In this document: one piece after another, positions 13,448 through 19,353 of the stretch
Layout: each line of letters starts with the position of its first letter
Position numbering within the stretch: position 1 is the first letter of the stretch
NCBI GenBank assembly: GCA_910579335.1
Contig: CAJTUQ010000029.1
Span: forward strand, 8,729 to 28,081
Source of the DNA: an uncultured Dorea sp.
GTDB taxonomy: Bacteria > Bacillota > Clostridia > Lachnospirales > Lachnospiraceae
DNA length: 19,353 bases
Direction of reading: 5' to 3'
Position numbers and translations under genes: made by a program
Notes under the pieces: model-generated
What the model was told of the DNA's origin: nothing
Databases searched by the model: none
The model's input: the letters and a program-made list of their open reading frames with translations, nothing else

Positions 13448-14218
13448 ATGTTAAAATATGTCGCCAGTGATTTAGACGGGACTCTTTTGAGAAACGGCGC
13501 ACAGAGTCTTAATTCTGAAGTTTTTGAGCTGATTTTAAAGCTCAAAGAAAAAGGAATCCGTTTTATTGCCGCCAGCGGACGGCAGTATGATAATCTATAC
13601 CGTCTGTTCGGCCCGGTACAGGATGATATTTCTTATATTGCGGAAAACGGTTCTCTGTGCATCCATAACCATAAGGTCGTCTCAAGAGGGCTGATTGACA
13701 GGGAGCTTGGGCTGCGGATTATAAAAGAGGCAAAAAAGTATTCTGATTTTCACTGCCTGCTCTCCTGTGAGTCGACAGCTTATACAGATTCTACGGATCC
13801 GAGGTTTCTCGATCACATGCACAATGTAATCAAATATAAAATAGAGGAAGTCCCCAGTCTCTTAAGCATCAAAGAACCTTTTCTAAAGCTTGCCGTTCTT
13901 GACTTTAGAGGAACCGCCGAGACGGAACGCATCTTTAAGGAACGGTTTTCTTCGGAAATCAAGGTAGTCACGTCCGGCAATCTCTGGATAGATTTTATTG
14001 CTCCAAATGCCAACAAAGGTTCCGGGCTTTATGATATTACGAAGCATCTGGGCATCCCTTTAAAAGACGGAATCGCTTTCGGCGATCAGTTTAACGATAT
14101 TGAACTTCTTAAGATGGCGGGAATTGGCTATGCCATGAGCAACTGTGCCGAAGGAGTAGAAAAATATGCAGACAGGCAGACGGAGTCGGTAGAGAGTGTT
14201 CTCTATAGTTTGTTATGA
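13448..14218 (+). CDS. Cof-type HAD-IIB family phosphatase
   Basis: This 256-residue haloacid-dehalogenase-superfamily hydrolase of the Cof/YidA type probably removes phosphate from a sugar phosphate or other small metabolite. Motif I is YVASDLDGTLL (nucleophile Asp8, acid/base Asp10). Motif II is FIAASGRQYDNL (about 36-47). Motif IV is IAFGDQFNDIELLKMAGIGYA (about 208-228), and a C2-type cap lies in between. I start at ATG 13448, where AAGGAG is 8 bases upstream; the frame is open from 13334 without support. It is the first gene of the only plus-strand block, 113 bases before the isomerase gene, which has its own promoter. The substrate is unknown. Confidence 0.9.
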   Translation: MLKYVASDLDGTLLRNGAQSLNSEVFELILKLKEKGIRFIAASGRQYDNLYRLFGPVQDDISYIAENGSLCIHNHKVVSRGLIDRELGLRIIKEAKKYSDFHCLLSCESTAYTDSTDPRFLDHMHNVIKYKIEEVPSLLSIKEPFLKLAVLDFRGTAETERIFKERFSSEIKVVTSGNLWIDFIAPNANKGSGLYDITKHLGIPLKDGIAFGDQFNDIELLKMAGIGYAMSNCAEGVEKYADRQTESVESVLYSLL

Positions 14219-14239
14219 TTTTATTGAAATATATCTAAT

Positions 14240-14256
14240 TCGAAAGAAATCGAAAG
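14240..14256 (+). promoter_or_regulatory. Direct repeat next to the -35 box, possible repressor operator
   Basis: TCGAAAG is repeated at 14240-14246 and 14250-14256, three bases apart, and ends directly before the -35 box of the isomerase promoter. Read on the other strand it is CTTTCGA-TTT-CTTTCGA. That resembles the tandem TTTCG-containing sites bound by DeoR-family sugar regulators. No regulator gene is in the window. Confidence 0.35.
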
Positions 14257-14285
14257 TGGACAAAAATAAAATGAAATGATAAAAT
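14257..14285 (+). promoter_or_regulatory. Sigma-A promoter of the sugar-phosphate isomerase gene
   Basis: TGGACA (14257-14262) and TAAAAT (14280-14285) each match five of six consensus positions and are separated by exactly 17 bases. The start codon lies 46 bases downstream, with AGGAGG in front of it. Confidence 0.7.
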
Positions 14286-14331
14286 AAGATTACAGAAGTC
14301 AAAACAAATTTTTTATTAGGAGGAATGGAAG

Positions 14332-14772
14332 ATGAAAATTGCAATCGGCTGCGATCCCAATGCGCAGAACGAAAAGGAAGCTCTCATCAAATTTATCGAG
14401 GCAAAGGGTTACGGCGAAGTGACTGATTTTGGAAGCGAAGACCCGATTTACGCCAATGTTGCAATCGAGGTTGCGGAAGCTGTTGCCGCAAAAAAATACG
14501 ACCGCGGGATTCTTGTATGCGGAACCGGAATCGGGGTTTCTATCGCTGCGAACAAGGTAAAGGGCGCTTATGCCGCACTTGTATCTGACGTGTATTCCGC
14601 ACAGAGGGCACGCCTAAGCAATGATGCAAACATTATCTGCATGGGGGCATTTACTACGGGAAGCAAGGAGAGGGAGATGTTCGTAACCGAATTTCTTACC
14701 AATGAGTTTGTGCCGGGATGCGGCTCCCAGCCAAAAGTAGATCGTTTTGTCGAATATGATAACGCAAGATAG
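14332..14772 (+). CDS. RpiB/LacA/LacB-family sugar-phosphate isomerase, atypical active site
   Basis: This 146-residue protein has the fold of ribose-5-phosphate isomerase B and galactose-6-phosphate isomerase, which interconvert aldose and ketose phosphates. It has the core GILVCGTGIGVSIAANKVKG (about 59-78) with the catalytic-type Cys63. YSAQRARLSNDANIICMGA (about 88-106) and the C-terminal KVDRFVEYD are also present. Two positions differ from classic RpiB: the GCDHAG motif reads GCDPNAQ (Pro9 for His), and the His of the QHNDxN motif is Ser96. This branch therefore probably acts on another substrate, such as a tetrose or hexose phosphate; that is inference. The start ATG at 14332 has a perfect AGGAGG. 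It has its own strong promoter, a possible operator and a strong terminator, so it forms a self-contained unit after the HAD gene. Confidence 0.88.
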   Translation: MKIAIGCDPNAQNEKEALIKFIEAKGYGEVTDFGSEDPIYANVAIEVAEAVAAKKYDRGILVCGTGIGVSIAANKVKGAYAALVSDVYSAQRARLSNDANIICMGAFTTGSKEREMFVTEFLTNEFVPGCGSQPKVDRFVEYDNAR

Positions 14773-14800
14773 GTGGACGGCGGACAAGCCCTAGCCTATG

Positions 14801-14844
14801 CGCCTGGTTTCGCCGGCAGTACCGGCAAAACCAGGCGTTTTTTT
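14801..14844 (+). terminator. Strong Rho-independent terminator after the isomerase gene
   Basis: CGCCTGGTTT (14801-14810) pairs perfectly with AAACCAGGCG (14828-14837). Inside it, after one mismatch, GCCGG pairs with CCGGC around the five-base loop CAGTA. Seven Ts (14838-14844) follow directly. There is no T-tract on the other strand, so it ends the plus-strand transcript only; the nucleoside phosphorylase gene converges on it. Confidence 0.92.
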
Positions 14845-14876
14845 CCCTCTTTGCAGATGCAGATATTTCATGGCTT

Positions 14877-15644
14877 TTATTTCTCTTCCCGGATCAGCCC
14901 TTTCAGGGCCTCTACCGTCACCCGAATTGCCATATCCGTATCATGGACGACCGGATTTTCAAGCCCCTCCTTTTCACGCTCCTGATTGGCAAGTACGAGA
15001 AGACAAGTCCCGGCTCTTACCTTAAGACTTGCGGCAGCGATAAACAGCGCCGCCGATTCCATCTCTGATGCAAGACACCCCATTCTTTTCCACGCTTCCC
15101 ACTTTTGAACAAGCTCATACCCCGCCGGTTTTGTCTCCGGCGAATGCTGCCCATAGAAGGAATCCTTACATTGGACGACCCCGACATGATAATTTTGCCC
15201 CAGCTTTTTAGCCGCCTCAATAAGGGCGTTTACAATTTGAATGTCCGGCACTGCCGGAAATTCAATGGGCGCATACTCTCTGCTTGTCCCTTCCATCCGT
15301 ACAGCCCCGTTTGCAATGACGATATCGCCGCTCAAAACATCCGTCTGCATCCCTCCGCAGGTTCCTATCCGAAGGAATGTATCGGCTCCCGCTTTCACAA
15401 GCTCCTCCACCGCTATGGCGGCCGAAGGGCCTCCGATGCCTGTGGAAGTTACGCTTACCTTCACGCCCTCCAGATATCCTGTGTAGGTAACGTACTCCCT
15501 GCTGTCCGCTATGAGCTTTGCACCCTCAAAGTACCGGGCTATTTTTTCACAGCGCTTCGGGTCGCCGGGCAGGATTACGTACCTTCCCACGTCTCCCTCT
15601 CCAACCTGAATGTGATATTGTTTTTCATTTTCGGAATAATTCAT
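14877..15644 (-). CDS. Uridine phosphorylase-type nucleoside phosphorylase
   Basis: This 255-residue enzyme of the NP-I nucleoside phosphorylase family cleaves a nucleoside with phosphate to base and ribose-1-phosphate. Family features are VILPGDPKRCEKIARYFEGA (about 20-39), TSTGIGGPSAAIAVEEL (about 63-79) and LRIGTCGGMQ (about 89-98). ASEMESAALFIAAASLKVRA is the ribose-binding ExE-type motif (about 195-214). The length equals that of E. coli Udp, and the GIGGPSAAIAVEELV and RIGTCGG forms favour uridine phosphorylase over purine nucleoside phosphorylase. I start at the second of two close ATGs (15644-15642) because AGGAGG lies 9 bases upstream; it is only 3 bases from the first. The gene follows the lipoprotein gene by 79 bases. 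Confidence 0.9.
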   Translation of the reverse strand: MNYSENEKQYHIQVGEGDVGRYVILPGDPKRCEKIARYFEGAKLIADSREYVTYTGYLEGVKVSVTSTGIGGPSAAIAVEELVKAGADTFLRIGTCGGMQTDVLSGDIVIANGAVRMEGTSREYAPIEFPAVPDIQIVNALIEAAKKLGQNYHVGVVQCKDSFYGQHSPETKPAGYELVQKWEAWKRMGCLASEMESAALFIAAASLKVRAGTCLLVLANQEREKEGLENPVVHDTDMAIRVTVEALKGLIREEK

Positions 15645-15668
15645 ACACATCCACCTCCTCTTTCCATC

Positions 15669-15698
15669 ATTTTGACATATTATTTCTTCTATTGTAAA
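15669..15698 (-). promoter_or_regulatory. Possible promoter of the nucleoside phosphorylase gene
   Basis: On the minus strand TTTACA (15698-15693), a five-of-six -35 match, is followed after 18 bases by CAAAAT (15674-15669), a four-of-six -10 match. It lies just before the AGGAGG of the phosphorylase gene. The spacing is one base off optimal, so confidence is low. Confidence 0.3.
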
Positions 15699-15723
15699 GA
15701 CATTCTGCTGTTTTTGGCATACC

Positions 15724-17016
15724 TCAGTATCCGAGCTTTGTAATTTTGAAAGCGTACTTGTCCTCTCCCAAATATTCATGTACCTTAAGTATGACTGCCG
15801 AGTCGTCTGCCGTGACAGAATAAGCGGCACTCTCGCATTTTTCCTTGTAAAGCACCTGCTTTGCCGTCGGTTTCGCACCGTCCATCCTGACACCGCTAAG
15901 CTGAAGCGTCTGCATGTCATCCGTCCACTCAATGAAAAAGAGATGGTCTCCTTCGCTGCAGATACAAATTTCGGGATTTGCTACAGAAAACAGCTCTGTT
16001 ACCGATGGTTTCTCTTCTATATTTTCTGCAAGAAAGAGCTTCCCATCCTCGCTTTGATAATACAACCCCTTCGTTGTATATTTAACAGGACAAACCGGCT
16101 CCTTTGCATATTCCTCCACTTTTTTCTTTTCATGGCTGTCCGGCAGGAGAAGCCAGTTTTCCGCCACCTTTTTTTCACCTTCATTTCCCCAATCTACTTT
16201 ATTCACATTGTTTTCCTGCATCATCTTTTCTCTTTCTGCGTTTCTTTGCATGGATTCCCTTTTTTTACTGTCCGAGAACGTCTCATACTCTACTCTTACA
16301 TACACTTTCGAACCGTCGGCATTCGGCAGGACATGTCTCCATGCATAACCGCCGCCTTTCATCTGTATCACTGTTTTTTCGATGGAAAGCCGTCCTTCAT
16401 CGTCCTCTTGAAGCGATTCCATGTCATAACAGGTCACGCTCCAGTCGTTGTCCGGCAAAAAAGCATAGTCTTCCCCGTCCTGCCATGAAAAAAGCTTTGT
16501 CCCGTCGTCGCTCCATACATAGGAAAATCCCTGCAGGCATTCCGTCCATTCGCGCAGCACGACGCTTCTTCCCTCCTCTGCGAGAAACAGGACAAGTTCC
16601 GGGGCATTGGCTTTTGTTTCCGCCTCATAAGAAAAATATCTGCCGCCGGGGGCGATCTGGATATTAAAAAGTGTACGCTCGTCTACAAATGTTTCATTTA
16701 TAGTCTTCTTTGTATTGATATCGATTTTCCGGTAGGTATAGCCCTTTTCGCCGTACCTGAGCAGATACACCGCATCTGCGCCCCTCTCTTCGAAGCTAAG
16801 CTGCAGATGGTCCTCACTGTGCCCGTCATAGACATATTCCCGTATATTATTGATGATAATTCCCGGAATCCCCTTTTCTTGCTGTTTCACTTCCGGAAGA
16901 GAAATCGTTTTCGTCGTCTCCTGCCGGGAGCAGCCGCACAGCATGGCTCCTGCCGCCAGACAAATGCACACGAGGCGGACAGGCCGTATCCTCTGCCTTC
17001 TCATTCGCTCTTTCAT
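15724..17016 (-). CDS. Putative lipoprotein with beta-propeller-like repeats, paired with a two-component system
   Basis: This 430-residue exported protein begins with a basic stretch (MKERMRRQRIRPVR), then a hydrophobic core and a lipobox-like LCGCSRQ, predicting lipidation at Cys29. The mature part is rich in short beta-strand repeats of the WD40/PD40 kind, such as FNIQIAPGGRYFSYEAE, FSYVWSDDGTKLFSW and WRHVLPNADGSKVYVRVE. It has a charged insertion at about residues 240-275. I do not recognise a named family. Its ATG overlaps the kinase stop by four bases (ATGA at 17016-17013), so it is translated with the kinase. It may therefore be a sensory or output partner at the outer face of the membrane. 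AGGAGGTG and AAGGAAA lie upstream of the start. Lipoprotein: likely; function: unknown. Confidence 0.8.
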   Translation of the reverse strand: MKERMRRQRIRPVRLVCICLAAGAMLCGCSRQETTKTISLPEVKQQEKGIPGIIINNIREYVYDGHSEDHLQLSFEERGADAVYLLRYGEKGYTYRKIDINTKKTINETFVDERTLFNIQIAPGGRYFSYEAETKANAPELVLFLAEEGRSVVLREWTECLQGFSYVWSDDGTKLFSWQDGEDYAFLPDNDWSVTCYDMESLQEDDEGRLSIEKTVIQMKGGGYAWRHVLPNADGSKVYVRVEYETFSDSKKRESMQRNAEREKMMQENNVNKVDWGNEGEKKVAENWLLLPDSHEKKKVEEYAKEPVCPVKYTTKGLYYQSEDGKLFLAENIEEKPSVTELFSVANPEICICSEGDHLFFIEWTDDMQTLQLSGVRMDGAKPTAKQVLYKEKCESAAYSVTADDSAVILKVHEYLGEDKYAFKITKLGY

Positions 17017-17516
17017 ATTTCCTTTTCACCTCCTGTATCGGGAAAACACACGGTAAAGACCGTCGTCTCTTTCGGCGTACTCGTTACGCTAATTGTTCCG
17101 TCATGTTCTTCCACAATTTTTTTTGAGATGGAAAGTCCGAGCCCCGTGCTGCCAAGCTCTCTGGAAAGTGCTCTGTCCGCGCAAAAAAACGGTTCAAAAA
17201 TACTTTCAGCGTCTTCCTTTCTAATTCCTTCGCCCCGGTTTGCCACGGAAATCTTAACAGAACCTTTCTGCCCGGTAATTTTCAGTCGTATGCTCTCCTT
17301 CGGTCTTCCATATTTGATGGCATTGTCAATCAGGTTGATAAAAACCTGCCTGAGTTTATCCTCCCGTCCTTCTATGAGAAAGCCCTTTTCAGCCCCTTCC
17401 AGCACGATTTTGTTTTGCCGGCGCCCTGCCTTCAGCTGCATAGTATCCGCCACATTCATTAAAAGCTCCGTCAGATTCAGCCGTTTTTTTTCATCAGCCT
17501 CTTTTTCCTCCTGCAT
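17013..17516 (-). pseudogene. Sensor histidine kinase, C-terminal (ATPase) part separated by a frameshift
   Basis: This frame encodes the catalytic HATPase_c domain. The N box is QVFINLIDNAIKYG, G1 is RGEGIRKED, the F box is IFEPFF, and G2 is ELGSTGLGLSISKKIVEEH. The frame is open from 17552. Before the ATG at 17516 it reads LVVQLLEM, the normal continuation of the second dimerisation helix. No ribosome binding site precedes that ATG, so independent translation is unlikely. The frame ends at 17013, overlapping the lipoprotein start. It is the second half of the kinase at 17531-18499, in the -1 frame relative to it. I treat the pair as one broken gene. Confidence 0.8.
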
Positions 17517-17530
17517 TTCAAGTAGCTGTA

Positions 17531-18499
17531 CTACAAGATATGTCCTGTCCCTTTAAAGAACAGCTCTGTATCCTCCTGACCATTCTTTTCCATAAGCTGG
17601 GCGTAACCTGAAATCGTGGTAAGAGGAGTTTTCAGCTCATGGGTGACATTATTGTAAAATTCCTGGCGGCTGTTTAAAAGTGTTCGTATCCGGCGGTTAT
17701 CTTCCTGTATTTTCTGAAACTGCCTCTCGGCCACAAAAAGCATCCTGGCAAAATTCCCGGACAATTCCCCAATCTCGTCTTTCCGGCCGCCCGCCGTTAA
17801 ATATCTTGCAGCTTCCCGGTCAAATTCCCCGTCCGCCAGACGGGAAGATATCTCGCTGGTTGCGCCGCTTAAATCTTGTATGGCGGAAAGCATACGGTAA
17901 AGCATCACCCATGTAACAAAACAAATAAGTGCGAAAACAGCGGCGGTTATCCATATCGTCCGCTCAAAAGTGTTCCATTCCCTGCGGTACTGCTTCCCGT
18001 AATCAAAGAAATAGCGGATATATCCAATCCTTTTTCCTATAATTTCCACAGGCATCGTAAAATACACTTCGCACCGACTGCCTTTTTTATAGCTTAAAGC
18101 AAAAGTGCTGTCCTTTTCCATAGCCTTTTTTAAATCTTCTTTCTCTGTGTCCTTGTCAAACCTGTTTCCGCTGCTTTCTAAAAGTTCGCCGTCCAGATTA
18201 TAATAAGCGGTCTCCCTGTAGCCAACGCTTTCTAACTGTTCCATGACCGACTGCACACATTCCTCAAATCCCTCTTTCTCCACGACGGCATTGTTCAGAA
18301 GAAGTATCTGGTGGACATAGAGAAGGCTGTTGTCCCGAATCTGCTGCATTTCCTCCGTCACCTGTTTCTCGATGTTATAGCGCATCTGCATTTTCACAAA
18401 ACAGGTAATAAGCAGGATGCCGCCTGCGCCGAGCCCCAAGACCAGAATACTCATCCGGAACAGGATGCTGTTATAAAACTTAATCTTTTTCCGGTACAT
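17531..18499 (-). pseudogene. Sensor histidine kinase, N-terminal (sensor, HAMP, H-box) part, truncated by a frameshift
   Basis: This 322-residue product has a first membrane helix (about 12-34), an extracellular sensor region of about 145 residues and a second helix (about 181-202). A HAMP linker follows (about 203-256), then the start of the DHp domain with the phospho-acceptor His287 in NNVTHELKTPLTTISGYAQL. It stops at TAG 17533-17531 straight after KGTGHIL, where an intact kinase would continue with about nine residues of the second DHp helix before VVQLLEM. The ATPase domain follows in another frame (17013-17516). The start ATG at 18499 overlaps the end of the response regulator gene by 20 bases. 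Intact, it would be an envelope sensor phosphorylating the adjacent OmpR-type regulator. Confidence 0.82.
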
Positions 18500-19181
18500 A
18501 TTTATACCCCACGCCAAATACTGTAATAATTGCTTCTCCTGCATGAAGCTTCTTCCTAAGCCTCTGAATATGTATATCCACCGTCCGCGTGTCCCCTGCG
18601 AAATCATAGCCCCAAATCTCATCTAACAGGCGGCTCCTTGTAAATACGAACCGGGGATGTGACACAAGCCACAGAAGGAGGTCAAACTCTTTCGGCGTCA
18701 GATCAACAGGCTCCCCGCACTGTATGACAGTCCGCTCAGAAATATGAATGACGGCATCCTTGATCGGTTTTGTATGTCCCTCCTCCTTCTCCCTGGCCGT
18801 TTCTGCTTTCTTAAATCTTCGAAGCACCGCCTGCACCCGCATATTGACTTCTCTGAGTTCAAAAGGTTTCGTAATGTAATCATCCGCCCCGCAGGACAAA
18901 CCGTAAACTTTATCATCAACCGCTCCCCTCGCCGTCAGCATAATAACCGGCATCCTGTATTTCTCGGTCAATAGCTTTAGGATATCCACCCCGCTTAAGT
19001 CAGGAAGCATCCAGTCCAAAAGGACAAGATGAGGGGCGAACCCTTCTGCCATCCGGATACCCTTTGCTCCGGTATAGGCACATTTGACTTCATACCCTTC
19101 TTTACTAAAATCATATTCCAGAATATCTGCAATGGGCTTTTCATCTTCTATGACCAGTATTCTGATTTTTTCCGTATTCAT
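18480..19181 (-). CDS. OmpR/PhoB-family response regulator
   Basis: This 233-residue DNA-binding response regulator has a complete receiver domain at about residues 6-118. The acidic pair is Glu12/Asp13, the phospho-acceptor is Asp56 in LVLLDWMLPDLSG, Thr83 is in MLTARG, and Lys105 is in YITKPFE. The winged-helix domain (about 138-230) reads VDLTPKEFDLLLWLVSHPRF, with RLLDEIWGYDF and DIHIQRLRKKL. I start at ATG 19181-19179, where GGGGACGG lies about 5 bases upstream. The ATG at 19205 has GGAGA directly abutting it, which is too close. The ATG overlaps the stop of the upstream asparagine-synthase-like frame (ATGA). A strong promoter (19226-19254) lies within that upstream frame. The cognate kinase follows with a 20-base overlap but is broken. 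Confidence 0.93.
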   Translation of the reverse strand: MNTEKIRILVIEDEKPIADILEYDFSKEGYEVKCAYTGAKGIRMAEGFAPHLVLLDWMLPDLSGVDILKLLTEKYRMPVIMLTARGAVDDKVYGLSCGADDYITKPFELREVNMRVQAVLRRFKKAETAREKEEGHTKPIKDAVIHISERTVIQCGEPVDLTPKEFDLLLWLVSHPRFVFTRSRLLDEIWGYDFAGDTRTVDIHIQRLRKKLHAGEAIITVFGVGYKYVPEKD

Positions 19182-19351
19182 ATCATCCGTCCCCTTGCCG
19201 TACATTCTCCATGCTCTCTATACTCATTATAATCCATCTTTCCATGAGATTCAAAAAAAACATGGTACCATACAAGAAAAACATAGACTGTCCATATTTT
19301 CCTGCTGTTATCCGCCGCTCCCGTTTTATGTTCCATTAAAAGTTCCATCAG
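19178..19351 (-). CDS. Asparagine-synthase-like protein, C-terminal end (cut by window edge)
   Basis: A frame too short for a normal ORF search enters from the right edge and encodes 57 residues. It begins LMELLMEHKTGAADNSRKIW and continues TVYVFLVWYHVFF. The pattern EH-x-(S/T)G-xxx-(H/N)SRK-(L/I)W-T-xxxF-x-x-WY is how glutamine-hydrolysing asparagine synthases (AsnB) and related amidotransferases end. About 25 further residues (ESHGKMDYNEYREHGECTAR and on) extend beyond the usual end. The TGA (19180-19178) overlaps the response regulator ATG. The two bases at 19352-19353 belong to the preceding codon. Family call rests on one short conserved stretch; which AsnB subtype cannot be told. Confidence 0.6.
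   Translation of the reverse strand: MMELLMEHKTGAADNSRKIWTVYVFLVWYHVFFESHGKMDYNEYREHGECTARGRMI
19226..19254 (-). promoter_or_regulatory. Sigma-A promoter of the two-component operon
   Basis: On the minus strand TTGAAT (19254-19249) and a perfect TATAAT (19231-19226) are separated by exactly 17 bases. Predicted transcription starts near 19219, about 38 bases before the response regulator ATG. The promoter lies inside the 3' coding end of the asparagine-synthase-like gene. Confidence 0.65.
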
Positions 19352-19353
19352 AT

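Noticed and set aside
14801..14837. Bidirectional terminator for the converging nucleoside phosphorylase gene
   Set aside because: The minus strand has no T-run after the stem, so only plus-strand termination is supported.
15672..15700. Plus-strand TTGACA with a poor -10 (TAAAGA) 17 bases on
   Set aside because: No gene lies downstream on the plus strand; it would transcribe antisense into the lipoprotein gene, and the -10 match is weak.
15778..16488. Plus-strand open frame (236 codons) opposite the lipoprotein gene
   Set aside because: Antisense to a gene with signal peptide, start coupling and repeat structure; the translation is hydrophobic and has no recognisable motif or ribosome binding site.
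17531..17560. Programmed -1 frameshift as explanation for the split kinase
   Set aside because: The overlap between frames (17531-17552) has no X-XXY-YYZ slippery site in the zero frame. A -1 fusion would still lack about nine residues of the second DHp helix, so a deletion fits better.

Overview
The window is a stretch of ordinary chromosome from a Gram-positive, low-to-medium GC, spore-forming anaerobe, most likely a Lachnospiraceae member (class Clostridia). The evidence is the sporulation genes yqfC, yqfD and a spoVB-type flippase next to phoH and ybeY; the miaB-mutS order typical of Firmicutes; the small families DUF896 and DUF4250; a HelD-type helicase; and strong AGGAGG-type ribosome binding sites. 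The organism assignment is inference from gene content. I see no tRNA, rRNA, CRISPR array, transposase, prophage gene or origin.

Layout. Almost everything is on the minus strand, so transcription runs right to left. From the right end: (a) 19353-15724 holds the 3' end of an asparagine-synthase-like gene, an OmpR-type response regulator, its sensor histidine kinase (broken by an internal deletion and frameshift) and a lipoprotein with beta-propeller-like repeats. These genes are tightly overlapped and read as one signalling operon. (b) 15644-14877 is a uridine-phosphorylase-type nucleoside phosphorylase. (c) 13448-14772 is the only plus-strand block: a Cof-type HAD phosphatase and an atypical RpiB/LacAB-type sugar-phosphate isomerase, ended by a strong terminator. 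(d) 13193-8763 holds an MBL-fold hydrolase, a PfkB sugar kinase, a small membrane PH-domain protein and a HelD-like helicase, with GGGACGG-type hairpin elements in two of the gaps. (e) 8679-3842 is the conserved cluster yqfC-yqfD-phoH-ybeY-spoVB/murJ-like, led by a sequence resembling a sigma-E promoter. (f) 3777-2332 is an anchored BofC-like protein, DUF896, 5-formyltetrahydrofolate cyclo-ligase and DUF4250. (g) 2213-1 is miaB, a CmpB-type (PF06541) membrane protein and the 5' end of mutS.

How the genes fit together. Blocks e and g are housekeeping and sporulation functions: rRNA maturation, tRNA modification, mismatch repair, forespore or cortex assembly. Blocks c and d are small metabolic units for sugar phosphates and nucleosides, whose real substrates cannot be read from sequence. 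Block a is an envelope-sensing two-component unit whose kinase appears inactivated in this strain.

I found no clearly new multi-gene system. The most unusual features are the broken kinase, a short duplication of the 5' end of miaB placed just upstream of miaB, an isomerase lacking both conserved active-site histidines, and several hairpins sitting on ribosome binding sites or directly behind stop codons.
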